NCBI GenBank assembly: GCA_035266865.1
Contig: DATFMR010000098.1
Location: 14,987 to 78,986 of the forward strand
Direction: 5' to 3'
DNA: 64,000 bases
Source of the DNA: JAKAGZ01 sp035266865
GTDB lineage: Bacteria; Bacteroidota; Ignavibacteria; Ignavibacteriales; Ignavibacteriaceae
The notes below the pieces were generated by a model. That model was not told the origin of the DNA. It saw only the letters and a list, made by a program, of their open reading frames with translations, and did not search any database. Below are positions 1 to 8,149 of the stretch, piece after piece; the first letter of the stretch is position 1, and the number at the start of each line of letters is the position of its first letter. The position numbers and the translations under genes are program-made.

Positions 1-44
1 CTTTGTATGTGTTAGACACAATAATATAACTTTTAAGCCAACCC

Positions 45-1217
45 ATGGAACCATCATTTTTGGAAAAAGAAAAACAGTTGTTTTTCCATACATATAATCG
101 TATTCCGCTTGAGATAAGCAGAGCTGAAGGTGTTCATTTAATTGATAAAAATGATAACAGGTACCTGGATCTTTTCTCCGGCCTCGCTGTAAATGCTTTG
201 GGCTATTCTCATCCGAAAATCATCTCGGCTGTTATGCAGCAAATGACCAAATTTAGCCATTTATCTAATGGCTATATTTCCGATATTCAGCTAGAACTTG
301 CTGAATTACTTATTAGTCACACGAGAATGTCTAAAGCGTTCTTTACAAACAGTGGTACTGAGGCTATTGAAGGTACAATTAAATTAATCAGAAAAAAATT
401 TGGTCCAGATAAAAAGATATATTCACTTAACAACTCATTTCACGGAAGAACATATGGCGCTTTGTCGCTTACAAATCGTGCAAAATATCAAAAAGGATTT
501 GAACCCTTTTTACCTAATATAGATAAAATTGGATTTAATAATGTTGAAGATCTAAAGAATAAAATTGATTCTAATACCGCGGCAGTTTTCATCGAATTTA
601 TTCAGGGAGAGGGCGGTGTAAATATAGTTTCAAATGATTTTATTGAAGAATTAAAAAAATTAAGGAAGAAATATGAATTTGCCATAGTTGCCGATGAAAT
701 ACAGACCGGAATTGGTAGAACAGGAAAAAAGTTTGGTTTTAGTGACTTTGATATTTCCCCAGATATAATTGTTCTCGCAAAAGCTCTAGGCGGAGGACTG
801 CCACTTGGTGCATTTTTAGCAACTTCAAAATTTGATGATATATTTAAGGCAGGAAATCATGGAACAACTTTTGGCGGAAACCCGGTTTGCTGTGCCGCAG
901 GAAAAGTGGTACTGACAGAAGTTTTTGAAAATGGATTAATGGAACATGTTAAAATAGAAGGAGAATACCTTATTTCGCAATTAAATGAATTGGCAAAATT
1001 ATTTCCGGAAAAAATAAGTAAAATAAGAGGAAAGGGCTTTATGGTTGGAATTGAATTACTAGAACCTGGAATGCCATATGTTTCAAAGATGAGAGAACGA
1101 AGAGTTCTGATTAATTGTACCAATAGTAATGTTATTCGCTTGCTCCCGCCATTGATTATTTCAAAAAACGATATTGATTTTTTTCTTTTTAATCTACACG
1201 AGCTCTTAAAAGTTTAA
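45..1217 (+). CDS. argD: Class III aminotransferase, acetylornithine aminotransferase-like
   Basis: A PLP-dependent aminotransferase of the ArgD/ornithine aminotransferase family. It probably converts N-acetylglutamate semialdehyde and glutamate to acetylornithine and 2-oxoglutarate in cytoplasmic arginine synthesis. The 390-residue length is normal. Visible motifs are SGTEA (103-107, phosphate binding), FHGRTYG (132-138), the D217-E218 pair in VADEIQTG, and the PLP lysine K246 in LAKALGGGLPLG. No other arginine gene is in view, so a related substrate (ornithine, 4-aminobutyrate or lysine) cannot be excluded. The start has no obvious ribosome binding site. The gene ends convergently with a 4-nt overlap against the phosphatase on the other strand. 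Confidence 0.85.
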   Translation: MEPSFLEKEKQLFFHTYNRIPLEISRAEGVHLIDKNDNRYLDLFSGLAVNALGYSHPKIISAVMQQMTKFSHLSNGYISDIQLELAELLISHTRMSKAFFTNSGTEAIEGTIKLIRKKFGPDKKIYSLNNSFHGRTYGALSLTNRAKYQKGFEPFLPNIDKIGFNNVEDLKNKIDSNTAAVFIEFIQGEGGVNIVSNDFIEELKKLRKKYEFAIVADEIQTGIGRTGKKFGFSDFDISPDIIVLAKALGGGLPLGAFLATSKFDDIFKAGNHGTTFGGNPVCCAAGKVVLTEVFENGLMEHVKIEGEYLISQLNELAKLFPEKISKIRGKGFMVGIELLEPGMPYVSKMRERRVLINCTNSNVIRLLPPLIISKNDIDFFLFNLHELLKV

Positions 1218-2149
1218 TTGTGTGGTTTTAAGTTTACCTTATTTAAATAATCAACAATTGCTCCATATCTAATCCCCTTAGTGCTAACTTTAACTTTAAC
1301 TAAATTTAGTAATATCATTAAATTACATAAAATAATTGATCCTGCTAATATTAAATCTTCGCGGCCGATTACAACAGAACCGTATTTTTCTTTAATTTGA
1401 TTATGATTTATTTTACTTAATACTTCAATTATTTCTTTGACATCAATTAAAGTTAATTCACTATTCTCTATTGCTTGCTCATCAAATTGTTCCATATGAT
1501 TTTTTATGCAAGCAAGGGTAGTGGGGGTTCCGGCAAGTGCAATAGTAAAATCGGGAGCATATTTTATCTCTTTTAGTTCGTTGAAAATATTTCCCAAATA
1601 TCCCCTAAAATCTGCAATTTCTTTTATTTTCGGTGGATCGTTTTTAAAATATTTTTCACTCCCACTTACCACACCAACCTGAAAACTTTTTCTGTAATTA
1701 ATTAAATTACTAGTACCGAAAATCAGTTCTGTACTTCCGCCACCTATATCAATTACTAAATATTTATGATTAACTGGCTTGTTTGTAATTGCCCCTAAAA
1801 AAGATAGCATTGCTTCATCTTGTTCCGAAATCACATTTATGTCCCAACCAAATTTATTCTTTATTATTTGGCAAATTTTTCCCGAATTATTAGCAATTCT
1901 AAATGCGTTAGTAGCGGAGATGAGTACATTATCACAATTATATTTTTCAATTTTTTCTTTATAGGCATCAAGTACATCAAGTAATTCCTGTATCTTAATA
2001 TCTGAAATTTCGTTTCCCAAAGAAAGAGACTTTCCGATTCTTGGTATTCTGTATTCATCCAAAATTGTTGTGATTCGCCCATTCCTATCAACATTGGCCA
2101 GAAGCAATAATACAGTATTTGTACCGATATCTATTGAAGCAATAATCAT
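1214..2149 (-). CDS. Ppx/GppA family phosphatase (exopolyphosphatase-like)
   Basis: An ASKHA-fold phosphatase of the Ppx/GppA family, acting on polyphosphate or on pppGpp in the cytoplasm. The two phosphate-binding loops are visible: DIGTNT at 7-12 and DIGGGSTE at 134-141. The catalytic-type Glu lies in SEQDEA near 109-114. At 311 residues it is the short form, without the HD-like C-terminal domain of E. coli Ppx, as is common in Bacteroidota. The sequence alone cannot separate exopolyphosphatase from guanosine pentaphosphate phosphatase. It is divergent from the membrane-protein gene at 2189, with only 39 bp between them, so both promoters must sit in or overlap that short gap. Confidence 0.85.
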   Translation of the reverse strand: MIIASIDIGTNTVLLLLANVDRNGRITTILDEYRIPRIGKSLSLGNEISDIKIQELLDVLDAYKEKIEKYNCDNVLISATNAFRIANNSGKICQIIKNKFGWDINVISEQDEAMLSFLGAITNKPVNHKYLVIDIGGGSTELIFGTSNLINYRKSFQVGVVSGSEKYFKNDPPKIKEIADFRGYLGNIFNELKEIKYAPDFTIALAGTPTTLACIKNHMEQFDEQAIENSELTLIDVKEIIEVLSKINHNQIKEKYGSVVIGREDLILAGSIILCNLMILLNLVKVKVSTKGIRYGAIVDYLNKVNLKPHN

Positions 2150-2188
2150 ATTTTTTTTTTATCTTAATTTAATCAAATAAAAATAGTT

Positions 2189-2710
2189 ATGGAAAATATT
2201 AAGAAGTTCCCCGCTACATTTTTATATCTCTCTGTTCTTTTCGGAGCTTTGTGGTTTGGCAGCTATTTTTTAAGATTAACAATTACTTACCGCATATTTG
2301 AAGGAATCGATTTTACATTAAGGAATTATTTGAATGAACAGAATCTTCCTGCTGTTCTTAAATCCTTCCAACCGGCAGTAATTTCAACTCTGGTATTATA
2401 CGCAATCTTCATAATTTCTTTTTTCCTTTTTCTTATTTCATCAAAATTAAGGCTAAAGGAAAATGGTTGGCTTTTTATAGCAACTGTAATTATAATAATA
2501 ACTTTACCTTTGGAATCTTATTTATCTTATATTGATTATAGTATGGTTCATATGCTTTCGGCAAATAATTTTAATGCAAATGAAGTTTTAGGATTAATAA
2601 TAAAAAGATTTAAAATGTTTAGTAGTTTCCCGGTAATTGAACTTTTTTGTTACGGAGCAATAATTTATTTCCTGATATTTCAACCATTCACAAAAAAGAA
2701 AATAGTATAA
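2189..2710 (+). CDS. Four-helix integral membrane protein, unknown function
   Basis: I do not recognise this 173-residue protein. It has four likely membrane helices, around residues 8-30, 62-86, 93-115 and 148-168. Between helices 1 and 2 lies a soluble stretch of about 30 residues. No catalytic motif stands out. It starts a tight run with the next two genes: one nucleotide separates it from the 91-aa protein, which in turn overlaps aroQ. The three are therefore probably one transcript. A link to shikimate metabolism is not implied by the sequence. Confidence 0.7.
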   Translation: MENIKKFPATFLYLSVLFGALWFGSYFLRLTITYRIFEGIDFTLRNYLNEQNLPAVLKSFQPAVISTLVLYAIFIISFFLFLISSKLRLKENGWLFIATVIIIITLPLESYLSYIDYSMVHMLSANNFNANEVLGLIIKRFKMFSSFPVIELFCYGAIIYFLIFQPFTKKKIV

Positions 2711-2711
2711 T

Positions 2712-2987
2712 ATGAAGCTTAAAGAAAAAGAATTTGAAGAAATAATTCAGGATTTAAAAGCACTAGCTGCACAACTAGGTGCTGAGGTCAGATTTGAAAA
2801 GGGTGATTTTAAAGGTGGATATTGCCTGTTGAAAGAGAATAAAATAATTGTTATAAATAAGATGGCTAACCTGCAGAGAAAAGTAATGATACTTAGCATG
2901 GCGCTCAAGGAGCTTGGAATTGACAAGATTTATCTTACTCCCCGCATTAGGGAAATTATAGATGAAATGTCGGCGGAGGTTCAATGA
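2712..2987 (+). CDS. Small conserved-looking hypothetical protein upstream of aroQ
   Basis: A 91-residue soluble protein of unrecognised family. It is charged, with a helical N-terminus (about residues 3-22), a central strand-like segment reading GGYCLLKENKIIVINK, and a C-terminal helix. The central segment resembles the small proteins sometimes found beside AroQ in this lineage, but I cannot name the family. It overlaps aroQ by 4 nt (ATGA), which indicates translational coupling. Codon usage matches its neighbours and the frame is used without interruption, so it is very probably a real gene. Confidence 0.65.
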   Translation: MKLKEKEFEEIIQDLKALAAQLGAEVRFEKGDFKGGYCLLKENKIIVINKMANLQRKVMILSMALKELGIDKIYLTPRIREIIDEMSAEVQ

Positions 2988-3415
2988 AAATCCTGGTAAT
3001 AAATGGACCAAACTTAAATCTCCTAGGTAAAAGAAATAAAAATCATTATGGAAATTTATCATTAAATCGGATCGAAGGTCTTTTAAATAAAGAATTTAGT
3101 GATGACTCCTTTACATTTTTTCAAAGTAATATTGAAGGAGAATTGATAGACCAGATTCAAGCTGCTAATAAAAAATTTAGTGGGATAATTATAAATCCTG
3201 GCGGCTACGCCCATACATCAGTTGCAATTAGGGATGCGTTAATAGAATGTAACTTACCTAAAATTGAAGTGCATTTATCACACATTGGTAAGAGAGAGGA
3301 ATTTAGACAAGACCTATTAACTGCTTCTGCTTGCAACGGTTACATTTCAGGTTTTAAAGAAAACAGCTATCTGGCTGGAACTTATTTATTAAAAAGAATT
3401 CACAAAAAGGATTAG
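2984..3415 (+). CDS. aroQ: Type II 3-dehydroquinate dehydratase
   Basis: Catalyses 3-dehydroquinate to 3-dehydroshikimate, step three of the shikimate pathway, as a cytoplasmic dodecamer of flavodoxin-like subunits. Family signatures are complete: NGPNLNLLGKR at 7-17, the catalytic Tyr22 in HYGN, NPGGYAHTSVAIRDA at 71-85 with the substrate-binding His77, and the catalytic His97 in EVHLSH. The 143-residue length is typical. It overlaps the upstream 91-aa gene by 4 nt and is followed after 4 nt by the HAD phosphatase, so it lies inside a compact operon. Confidence 0.95.
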   Translation: MKILVINGPNLNLLGKRNKNHYGNLSLNRIEGLLNKEFSDDSFTFFQSNIEGELIDQIQAANKKFSGIIINPGGYAHTSVAIRDALIECNLPKIEVHLSHIGKREEFRQDLLTASACNGYISGFKENSYLAGTYLLKRIHKKD

Positions 3416-3419
3416 AAAT

Positions 3420-4103
3420 TTGATTAAAGCAGTAGTATTTGATCTTGATAACACTCTTGTAGATTTTATGAAAATGAAACGCCGGTCCATTGAAGAAGCA
3501 ATTCCTGCAATGATTGACGCTGGTTTATCAATCACACAAACTGAAGCAAATAAGGTAATCGACGAGATTTATAAGGAGCAGGGAATTGAATACCAGCAAG
3601 TATTTGATATGTTCCTTCAAAGAGTCTTAAACAAAATAGATTATAAAATACTATCAGCCGGAATTGTTGCTTACAGGAGAGCCAGAGAAGCAGCATTAAC
3701 ACCATATCCACACGTTTACTCAACTTTAAATAAACTTTTGAAAATGGGAATTAAAATGGGAATTCTTTCCGATGCTCCAAGTAAAGAAGCATGGCTCAGA
3801 CTGGCATATTTAAATTTCCATCATATAGTTGATGCCGTTGTTACATTTGAAGATACAGGCGAACGTAAACCACAGCCAGCCCCATTTTTAATGGTTTTGA
3901 AAAAACTTGAGGTAAAACCCCAAGAGGCTTTAATGGTAGGTGATTGGGCTGAAAGAGATATAATTGGTGCAAAGAATCTTGGAATGAAAACTGCTTTTGC
4001 CAAATACGGAGATACTTTTGATACAAAATTACACGATGCCGAGTACGAACTAAATGATGTTAGTGAATTAATTGACATCATTATTAAAGAAAATAACTTA
4101 TAG
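3420..4103 (+). CDS. HAD-superfamily phosphatase (YjjG/Gph-like)
   Basis: A haloacid dehalogenase-type hydrolase with a C1 helical cap, most like the small-molecule nucleotidase/phosphoglycolate phosphatase group. Motif I is FDLDNTL with nucleophile Asp8 and acid/base Asp10. Motif II is the Ser in GILSDAP near 120. Motif III is the Lys in GERKPQP. Motif IV is VGDWAERD with the Mg ligands. The start is a TTG codon at 3420, fixed by the universal position of motif I near the N-terminus; no ATG is available upstream in frame. The substrate cannot be predicted. It follows aroQ by 4 nt. Confidence 0.8.
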   Translation: MIKAVVFDLDNTLVDFMKMKRRSIEEAIPAMIDAGLSITQTEANKVIDEIYKEQGIEYQQVFDMFLQRVLNKIDYKILSAGIVAYRRAREAALTPYPHVYSTLNKLLKMGIKMGILSDAPSKEAWLRLAYLNFHHIVDAVVTFEDTGERKPQPAPFLMVLKKLEVKPQEALMVGDWAERDIIGAKNLGMKTAFAKYGDTFDTKLHDAEYELNDVSELIDIIIKENNL

Positions 4104-4195
4104 GCCTTCCCTCAAGTATTTTACGACAAAAACAGATCGATATTGCTATTCAAAAGTCAATTAGTTATTTTAGCCTAAAATAATTATGAGAAGCA

Positions 4196-4600
4196 ATGAA
4201 AGACCTATCAATTAAGAAGCTTTACTATTCGATTAGTGAAGTTAGTAAGATTACAGGGGTGGAACAATACGTGCTTCGGTATTGGGAGACTGAGTTTGAA
4301 CAACTAAAACCCCAGAAGAATAGAGCTGGAAATAGAATATATACAAACAAAGATATCCAGCTAATTATGCACATCAAAGGACTGCTTAGAGAAAGAAAAT
4401 ATACCATTGAAGGTGCGAGAAAAATTTTAGAAGATTATTCCTTCGAAAATGTTCTTCAACCCGGTGAATATGGACAGATTGCTACTGAAAAAAATAGTAA
4501 CTCCGTTTCTGTGCAGGAACCTAAAAAAGACCGACCCTCATTAAGGAAAGACCTTGAAGAAATCAAAAGTATTCTGGAACTTTTGGTAGCTAAATTATAG
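4196..4600 (+). CDS. MerR-family transcriptional regulator
   Basis: A 134-residue DNA-binding protein with an N-terminal MerR winged helix-turn-helix (about residues 8-75). The diagnostic pattern is YYSISEVSKITGV followed by LRYWETEFEQL and RIYTNKDI. The C-terminal part is short and charged and has no effector-binding cysteines, so it is not a classic metal or drug sensor. It resembles the small stand-alone MerR proteins that are conserved near housekeeping genes in Chlorobi and Ignavibacteria. Its target is unknown. It is followed directly by the tRNA-Pro gene. Confidence 0.85.
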   Translation: MKDLSIKKLYYSISEVSKITGVEQYVLRYWETEFEQLKPQKNRAGNRIYTNKDIQLIMHIKGLLRERKYTIEGARKILEDYSFENVLQPGEYGQIATEKNSNSVSVQEPKKDRPSLRKDLEEIKSILELLVAKL

Positions 4601-4618
4601 ATTATATACTTAATCATT

Positions 4619-4692
4619 CGGAACGTGGCGCAGCCCGGTAGCGTACCTGAATGGGGTTCAGGTGGTCGCGGGTTCAAATCCCGCCGTTCCGA
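4619..4692 (+). tRNA. tRNA-Pro (anticodon GGG)
   Basis: A complete cloverleaf folds by eye. The acceptor stem CGGAACG (4619-4625) pairs with CGTTCCG (4685-4691). The D arm is at 4628-4644. The anticodon stem CCTGA/TCAGG encloses loop ATGGGGT (4651-4657) with anticodon GGG at 4653-4655. The T arm is GCGGG-TTCAAAT-CCCGC (4668-4684), and the discriminator base is A. The 3' CCA is not encoded. A strong terminator follows at once. It is the only tRNA gene I see in the window. Confidence 0.97.
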
Positions 4693-4697
4693 CAATA

Positions 4698-4730
4698 AAA
4701 TCCTCAATACAGCTCGTATTGGGGATTTTT
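4698..4730 (+). terminator. Rho-independent terminator after tRNA-Pro
   Basis: A 13-bp hairpin with one G-T wobble: AAATCCTCAATAC (4698-4710), a 5-nt loop, GTATTGGGGATTT (4716-4728), then a run of T. It begins 6 nt after the tRNA discriminator base and so ends the tRNA transcript. Confidence 0.85.
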
Positions 4731-4939
4731 GATTTTAATGAAAATTCAAAGATGTAAAAATGATTACAACTGATTAGAACTTCTGCGAAAAATATCACAA
4801 TTATATCACAATTAATTTTGTGGAAAAACATGACTGCAGCGCCCTGAAGAGGGAAGCAGGGGAATTCTGCCGGTGACTGATGAAGAAGCAAAGGAAGGTT
4901 ATTAGTTGCTGTATGTTTCTTCTATAAAATCAAAAGATC

Positions 4940-5341
4940 CTATTGACTAACTTTTAGGGGAAAGACATATTCACTTTTGGAAAGATATTGACTATTTCCA
5001 AATTCAAAGCTTTTTAATGCTTGTTCAACAGTATCGGCTACATTAAATATATTAATAGTACCTGATTTTGCTAGAATTGTGTTAGCTATAGATTTCGGTT
5101 GTACAATACGTAGCTCCCCACTGATTTTGGCTACCTCTTTTAAAGTAATAACAAGTACGCCAATAAAAGTTGAATCTATAAACTCACATTGACTCAGATC
5201 AATAACCATTTTTCTGAATCCTTTTATAATATCCTGATTGAGGATATGCCTTAATAATCCAGCTTCTTTATAAGTGGCTCGTGTAAGGTTAACAGTTTCA
5301 ACAATGATATCCTTAAAAATAGTTTTTTTGAAATCTTCCAT
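4940..5341 (-). CDS. STAS-domain protein, anti-sigma-factor antagonist-like
   Basis: A single-domain STAS protein (133 residues) of the anti-sigma-antagonist type. Such proteins bind a switch kinase (anti-sigma factor) and are controlled by Ser phosphorylation. The core motif VIDLSQCEFIDSTFIGVLV (about 46-64) carries the conserved D-S pair with the phosphorylatable Ser, followed by the usual LRIVQP strand near 77-82. No anti-sigma kinase or PP2C phosphatase lies next to it, so its partner is elsewhere. A GAGGG ribosome binding site supports the start at 5341. It is the first gene of the accessory-looking block after the tRNA. Confidence 0.85.
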   Translation of the reverse strand: MEDFKKTIFKDIIVETVNLTRATYKEAGLLRHILNQDIIKGFRKMVIDLSQCEFIDSTFIGVLVITLKEVAKISGELRIVQPKSIANTILAKSGTINIFNVADTVEQALKSFEFGNSQYLSKSEYVFPLKVSQ

Positions 5342-5620
5342 TTTTACCCTCGGGAAATTATAATTAAATGATCATTTTTTCGCAGGATAATTAATCAATA
5401 ATAATTATCCCATACTAAATTCATTAGTTCATTTTACTATTATCTCTAAATAAGCAATTACTGTTCCAAATAAATATTAAATAAATGCAAAAAAAAGAGA
5501 CTTATTGAATCAGCGATTGTCTCATAATGATAAATAGAGTGTTATTTTTTTAGGCCGGAGATTATTATAAAGAAAAAGTTTTCCAGCAGTTAGAGCGGTT
5601 AGATTATATGAAATTACTTA

Positions 5621-6320
5621 TTAATTATTATTTTTGAGTGAATAGATTGGCAAATTAATCTGGAAACAAGTTTCTCCAGGTTTTGACCTAACAGATATTT
5701 CACCCTTATGTTTTTGCGTTATTATATTGTGGCTTATGCTTAATCCTAATCCAGTTCCTTCACCAGGTGGTTTAGTAGTGAAAAACGGATCGAAAACCTT
5801 GCCCAGGATTTCTTCCGGAATGCCAGGTCCATCATCCATTAATTCTATTACAATGTTAAGACCTTGTTTATAAGTTTTCAGTATAATTTTCCCCGTCCCA
5901 TTCATAGATTTAATTGAATTGTCGATAATATTTGTCCACACTTGGTTTAGTTCACTTCCGTAGGCTTGAATTTTAGGTATATCGGATGAATAATTTCTTT
6001 CAACAGTTATATTGCCTTTAAGCTGACTTCTTAGCATAACCAGAGTATTATTTAGTCCTTCATGAATATCAACTGATTGAATGGGTCCCTGGTCAAGATA
6101 TGAATATGATTTTAAAGCTTTTACAATTTCAGTAATTCTTCCTGCTCCCTGGCCGATTTCTTCAATCAAACTATGAATAACATTGGTACTGGTAATTGAT
6201 TCTTATTAAAATTATTGACCAGCTTTGATAGTTCTTTTATTCAAGCCACGATTCAATTTCAGTTTCCATATCACTTCGCAACAGGGGATTTAATTCAACA
6301 AGTGGAATTGCCTTTTCATG
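5621..6320 (-). pseudogene. Decayed sensor histidine kinase
   Basis: The intact part (5621-6169, 182 codons, TTG-initiated at best) encodes the transmitter of a cytoplasmic sensor kinase. It has an H-box region VDIHEGLNNTL, N-box QVWTNIIDNS, G1 DDGPGIPEE and G2 TGLGLSI, and the ATP-lid sequence FDPFFTTKPPGEG. Upstream on the same strand the sequence still reads as the input domain of the same family, but broken. Frame HEKAIPLVELNPLL through ETEIESWLE (down from 6320) stops at a TAA. A second frame reads IKELSKLVNNF, and a third reads TNVIHSLIEEIG into the transmitter. At least two frameshifts and probably a deletion of part of the linker are needed to explain this. A residual kinase-only protein is possible but unlikely to be regulated. 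Confidence 0.75.
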
Positions 6321-6384
6321 AATTTGTCACTTGACAATCATAATAAATTTATACTGTTTTCAGCTATTGTTTTCAGGACATTTA

Positions 6385-7824
6385 ATGACAAAAAAAAATT
6401 CTATCATAATTATAATTCTTCTTTTCGCTTTGTCTGCAAAAGGACAGACGATTGGGCATGTTACGGTAAAAACCTGGCCGAATGACATGAAGTCGGCTTT
6501 TTCATTTACATTTGACGACTGTTTTAAATCACAATACGATTACGCATTACCGGTTTTAAATTCATTTGGTTTTAAAGGAACGTTCTATGTAATTGCTGAA
6601 GAACCAACCGAACAGGGCGAACCTTTAAACTGGCGATATGCTACCTGGGACCAATTCAGGGAAATTGCCCAACAGGGACACGAAATAGGTTCTCACAGTA
6701 TGACCCATCCGCATCTCCAAACGCTACAAACAGGAGATATAAACACACCTAATACAATTTATTATGAATTGTATCAATCCAAAAAATTAATCGAAAATAA
6801 AATTCCGGGCATAAAAGTAATAACATTTGCTTATCCATATACTGAATACAATCCGACTGTTATATCCATTGCAGGTCAATATTATGAGGCTTCCAGAAGA
6901 GGAAATGGCATACCTAATAATTCTGTAATAACAGGTACTGATTGGCAAAAAATAAATTCATATGAAGTGCAGTTCAATCTTCCAAGGGATATTGTTAATG
7001 ATGACAATGACGAATTAAATGAAATTGAGAATACACTGCAAAATGAAGTAATTGATAATGGCAAATGGGGAATGTTATTTGCGCATGAGGTTTTGCCTTT
7101 TTCACAGATTCCTGATGCAGTTGCTGCCGGTTATTGGTACCCTATGTCCACAGAATGGCTGAATGCTTTTTGCCAATGGATGAAAAATAAATCAGATAAT
7201 AATGATATTTGGGTAAACACAGTTGCAAACGTCACAAAATATATAAAGGAGAGAGAAAACTTTGTAGCAAATGTAGTTTCAGTAACTGATACCTTAATCG
7301 TGTTAAGTCTTACCGATAATCTTGATGATACAATCTTCAATTATCCTCTAACCTTGGACATACAGGTTCCTTCTGTCTGGGAAACTGTATTGATCAAACA
7401 GGGAGGAATTACAATACCGACAGATTCTATTTTTGTAGCAGGAAATAATACCTATGTTAGAACTAAAATCATTCCCGATGCAGGCAATATAAGTCTTAAA
7501 AAAGATGCAACTACAGGAATTGCAATTAATAATAACATTCCCATTGAATACAAATTAATGCAAAATTACCCGAATCCATTTAATCCAAGTACAAAAATTG
7601 GATACATAATACCATTTGAAAGTAAAGTATCGATAAAAATATTTAATTTATTAGGACAGGAAATAAAAGAGTTACAAGGTTCTACAGAATCTGCGGGATA
7701 TCATGAGGTATTGTTTAATGCCAGTAATTTAGCTTCTGGAATTTATTTCTACAAAATTGTTGCAATTTCAACCAATGGTAAGAATATATTTGTTGATACC
7801 AAAAAACTGAATTTTACTAAATAA
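6385..7824 (+). CDS. Secreted polysaccharide deacetylase with T9SS C-terminal sorting domain
   Basis: A NodB-fold carbohydrate esterase of the CE4 type, exported and probably removing N- or O-acetyl groups from an extracellular glycan. It has a signal peptide at 1-20 (MTKKN then a hydrophobic run ending SAKGQ). Motif 1 FTFDDC at 41-46 carries the catalytic and metal-binding Asp pair; motif 2 HEIGSHSMTHPHL carries metal ligands His104 and His108. A beta-rich middle region follows. The C-terminal ~80 residues form a type IX secretion sorting domain with NYPNPFNPST. I chose ATG 6385 rather than an ATG 18 codons upstream because it gives a clean signal peptide. It is a single-gene unit. T9SS dependence is inferred from the tail; no T9SS machinery gene is in the window. 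Confidence 0.88.
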   Translation: MTKKNSIIIIILLFALSAKGQTIGHVTVKTWPNDMKSAFSFTFDDCFKSQYDYALPVLNSFGFKGTFYVIAEEPTEQGEPLNWRYATWDQFREIAQQGHEIGSHSMTHPHLQTLQTGDINTPNTIYYELYQSKKLIENKIPGIKVITFAYPYTEYNPTVISIAGQYYEASRRGNGIPNNSVITGTDWQKINSYEVQFNLPRDIVNDDNDELNEIENTLQNEVIDNGKWGMLFAHEVLPFSQIPDAVAAGYWYPMSTEWLNAFCQWMKNKSDNNDIWVNTVANVTKYIKERENFVANVVSVTDTLIVLSLTDNLDDTIFNYPLTLDIQVPSVWETVLIKQGGITIPTDSIFVAGNNTYVRTKIIPDAGNISLKKDATTGIAINNNIPIEYKLMQNYPNPFNPSTKIGYIIPFESKVSIKIFNLLGQEIKELQGSTESAGYHEVLFNASNLASGIYFYKIVAISTNGKNIFVDTKKLNFTK

Positions 7825-7871
7825 ATATTGAATACCTGCCTAATTAACTTCAATTAGAAATTCCCTTTCCG

Positions 7872-7891
7872 CTCCGTATTAATACTTAGTG
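7872..7891 (+). promoter_or_regulatory. Palindromic box, divergent copy 1 (CTCCGTATTAATACTTAGTG)
   Basis: Contains the perfect 10-bp palindrome GTATTAATAC (7876-7885) preceded by CTCC, as in the three other copies. Its right flank is TTAGTG instead of TGATTC. TAATACTTAG, the last part of this copy, recurs at 12629-12638 within the inverted repeat after the response-regulator gene. Confidence 0.5.
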
Positions 7892-7956
7892 AGTAACGTT
7901 AAAGCCAATTTTATTTCGTTTTATGTCTAAAATCAAACTATTCAAAATCATCTTTT

Positions 7957-7980
7957 CTCCGTATTAATACTGATTCTTTT
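7957..7980 (+). promoter_or_regulatory. Palindromic box, copy 2 (CTCCGTATTAATACTGATTC + T-run)
   Basis: The 20 bases from 7957 are identical to copies 3 and 4, and a run of T follows. About 15-20 bp further on, GCTTAAATAA recurs relative to the sequence after copy 4 (GGCTTAAATAA), so the similarity extends beyond the box. No clear gene now starts downstream, which suggests that a former target has decayed. Confidence 0.55.
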
Positions 7981-8149
7981 AATCTCATTTATGGTTAGCT
8001 TAAATAAGAATTATCGGGAATTGCAAAATTTGCCGATTATTCTGAAGAAATTTTAGTTAAAACTAAAAAAAGGATAAAAGTTACACTTGCAATTAATATA
8101 CTGCAATCAAGGATAAACAATAATCAAGATTCTTTATCCGGTGCATGTT

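Larger units (their letters stand above)
7825..8149. other. Intergenic stretch with two palindromic boxes and a startless reading frame
   Basis: This 325-bp gap lies between the deacetylase and the receiver gene. It holds two of the four GTATTAATAC boxes. It also holds a 49-codon open frame (8008-8157, plus strand) that has a protein-like composition but no start codon and an in-frame stop just upstream. That frame may be the tail of a lost gene. I see no convincing terminator for the deacetylase gene. Confidence 0.5.

Noticed and set aside
1..44. Tail of an upstream gene at the left edge (frame ending in a TAA at 27-29)
   Set aside because: Only nine codons are visible, too few to support a call.
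4456..4891. Two minus-strand open frames across the tRNA-Pro gene with DLNPRPP and AGFEPATT signatures
   Set aside because: These peptides are the well-known false translation of a tRNA antisense strand, often misannotated as proteins. The tRNA cloverleaf explains the sequence.
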